Shown one piece after another: positions 63,589-64,000 of a DNA stretch of 64,000 nt (positions are counted from its first letter, which is position 1; each line of letters starts with the position of its first letter). The notes under the pieces were generated by a model. It was given only the letters and a program-made list of their open reading frames with translations. It did no database searches and was not told the origin of the DNA. Made by a program: the position numbers and the translations under genes. Origin of the DNA: JAGRAX01 sp041391365 (lineage in GTDB: Bacteria; Bdellovibrionota_G; JALEGL01; JAGRMV01); assembly GCA_041391365.1 (NCBI GenBank), contig JAWKOC010000002.1, positions 496,001-560,000 on the forward strand, in the 5' to 3' direction.

Positions 63589-64000
63589 TTATTGTTCTTG
63601 ATCAGAAAATTGTAACGAGAATCTTTTTTCCATTTCATGAGCGATGTATTGCTGATCGAGACCTTGTTGCTTCAACTCATTGATGATGTTGCGATAGCTT
63701 TCTTTGTCCCGATCTTGGCTAAGTTTGACGACGTGATGGATTTCATCCACATCTATTTCAAAACCTACAATCAACTCAAGAGCTCGGGATGTGAATGAGC
63801 GAGGTAGGTTTTCGTAAACCGTGGGGGATTCGAGCTTGTCTTTTTCAAAATGGAGGGAAAGTTTTTGGAGCAGGGGCTCCAACTTATTTGCATCGATGAT
63901 TCGAAGTTTTCCTTTGGCATGTACGCTCACGTAATTCCATGTCGATGGCGTATTGGGGTTGCTGTACCATGCTCCGCTCACATAGGTGCTGGGTCCTGTG
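63589..64000 (-). CDS. PaiB-like FMN-binding protein, partial
   Basis: Reads from beyond the right edge down to 63589, about 137 residues seen. Segments YVSGAWYSNP, TWNYVSVHAKGKLRIID and ALELIVGFEIDVDEIHHVVKLSQDRDKE trimmed to IVGFEIDVDEIHHVVKLSQ match the PaiB/'FMN-binding negative transcriptional regulator' family, which bind FMN and look like split-barrel flavoproteins. Its N-terminal part is outside the window. It is convergent with the metal operon. Confidence 0.85.
   Translation of the reverse strand, partial: TGPSTYVSGAWYSNPNTPSTWNYVSVHAKGKLRIIDANKLEPLLQKLSLHFEKDKLESPTVYENLPRSFTSRALELIVGFEIDVDEIHHVVKLSQDRDKESYRNIINELKQQGLDQQYIAHEMEKRFSLQFSDQEQ

Noticed and set aside
1..64000. CRISPR arrays, insertion sequences and prophage genes
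   Set aside because: No regularly spaced repeats, transposase or integrase motifs, or phage structural genes were seen on either strand.
1..64000. Sigma-54 (-24/-12) promoters for the FHA activators
   Set aside because: Looked for TGGCAC-N5-TTGC upstream of the larger gaps; none good enough to report.

Overview
The window is a dense, mostly housekeeping stretch of a Gram-negative chromosome with about 45% GC by eye. Several traits point to a deltaproteobacterium in the broad sense, most likely Bdellovibrionota or a near relative. These are FtsEX-EnvC-CtpA, two FHA/sigma-54 activators, two PilZ proteins, a run of lipoproteins, a fused 2-oxoacid dehydrogenase E1, HpnH (hopanoids), a CruF-type carotenoid protein and heme A synthase. 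This placement is inferred from gene content only. No phage, insertion sequence or CRISPR array was seen.

Layout. 0-6.3 kb: the start of a TolQ/ExbB gene runs off the left edge. It is followed by a GerMN lipoprotein and a cell-constriction operon (small conserved protein, ftsE, ftsX, envC), a palindrome-rich 0.6 kb gap, ctpA and a PilZ gene. 6.4-12.6 kb: FHA/sigma-54 activator, then on the minus strand two Asp-rich lipoproteins flanking xseB-ispA-tlyA. 12.7-22.8 kb: CruF-like protein, tandem M16 protease, peptide-binding protein, cystathionine beta-synthase and gamma-lyase/synthase, ispH, a HEAT-repeat protein and a lipoprotein. 22.9-25 kb: a second, frameshifted FHA/sigma-54 activator and a lipoprotein. 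25-37 kb: rplM-rpsI, pyrG, hpnH, rpoN-hpf-ptsN-rapZ, metK, fused E1 and ctaA. 37-43 kb: rpsU-dnaG-rpoD, tRNA-Ile2, zinc-ribbon protein, RNase H and RNase P RNA. 43-51 kb (mostly minus): folB, efp, ahcY, an SDR reductase, an OprP-like porin, a small barrel and polA. 51-57 kb: beta-helix lipoprotein, a secreted unknown, an Rsm22-like methyltransferase, a Nudix hydrolase and a second PilZ. 57.7-61.9 kb: trxB, a membrane protein, a glycerophosphodiesterase, an EAL phosphodiesterase and tag. 61.9-63.6 kb: a self-contained thiophilic-metal operon (outer-membrane protein, MerP-like, MerT-like, CsoR-like) behind a palindromic operator. A PaiB-like gene runs off the right edge.

Two things stand out. 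First, the metal operon combines a CsoR-type regulator carrying a Cu(I)-type C-H-C triad with MerT/MerP-like proteins and no MerA or MerR. Its promoter appears to be buried in the operator and to give a nearly leaderless transcript. Second, six genes (tlyA, the second FHA/sigma-54 gene, ahcY, the beta-helix gene, the Rsm22-like gene and the first gene of the metal operon) carry frame breaks. Most sit in short homopolymers and several are missing one A of an A-run, which looks like systematic sequence error more than decay. Other notable points are a PtsN lacking its phosphorylatable histidine, a polA whose ribosome-binding site points to an ATT start, and an EnvC with a dismantled zinc site.
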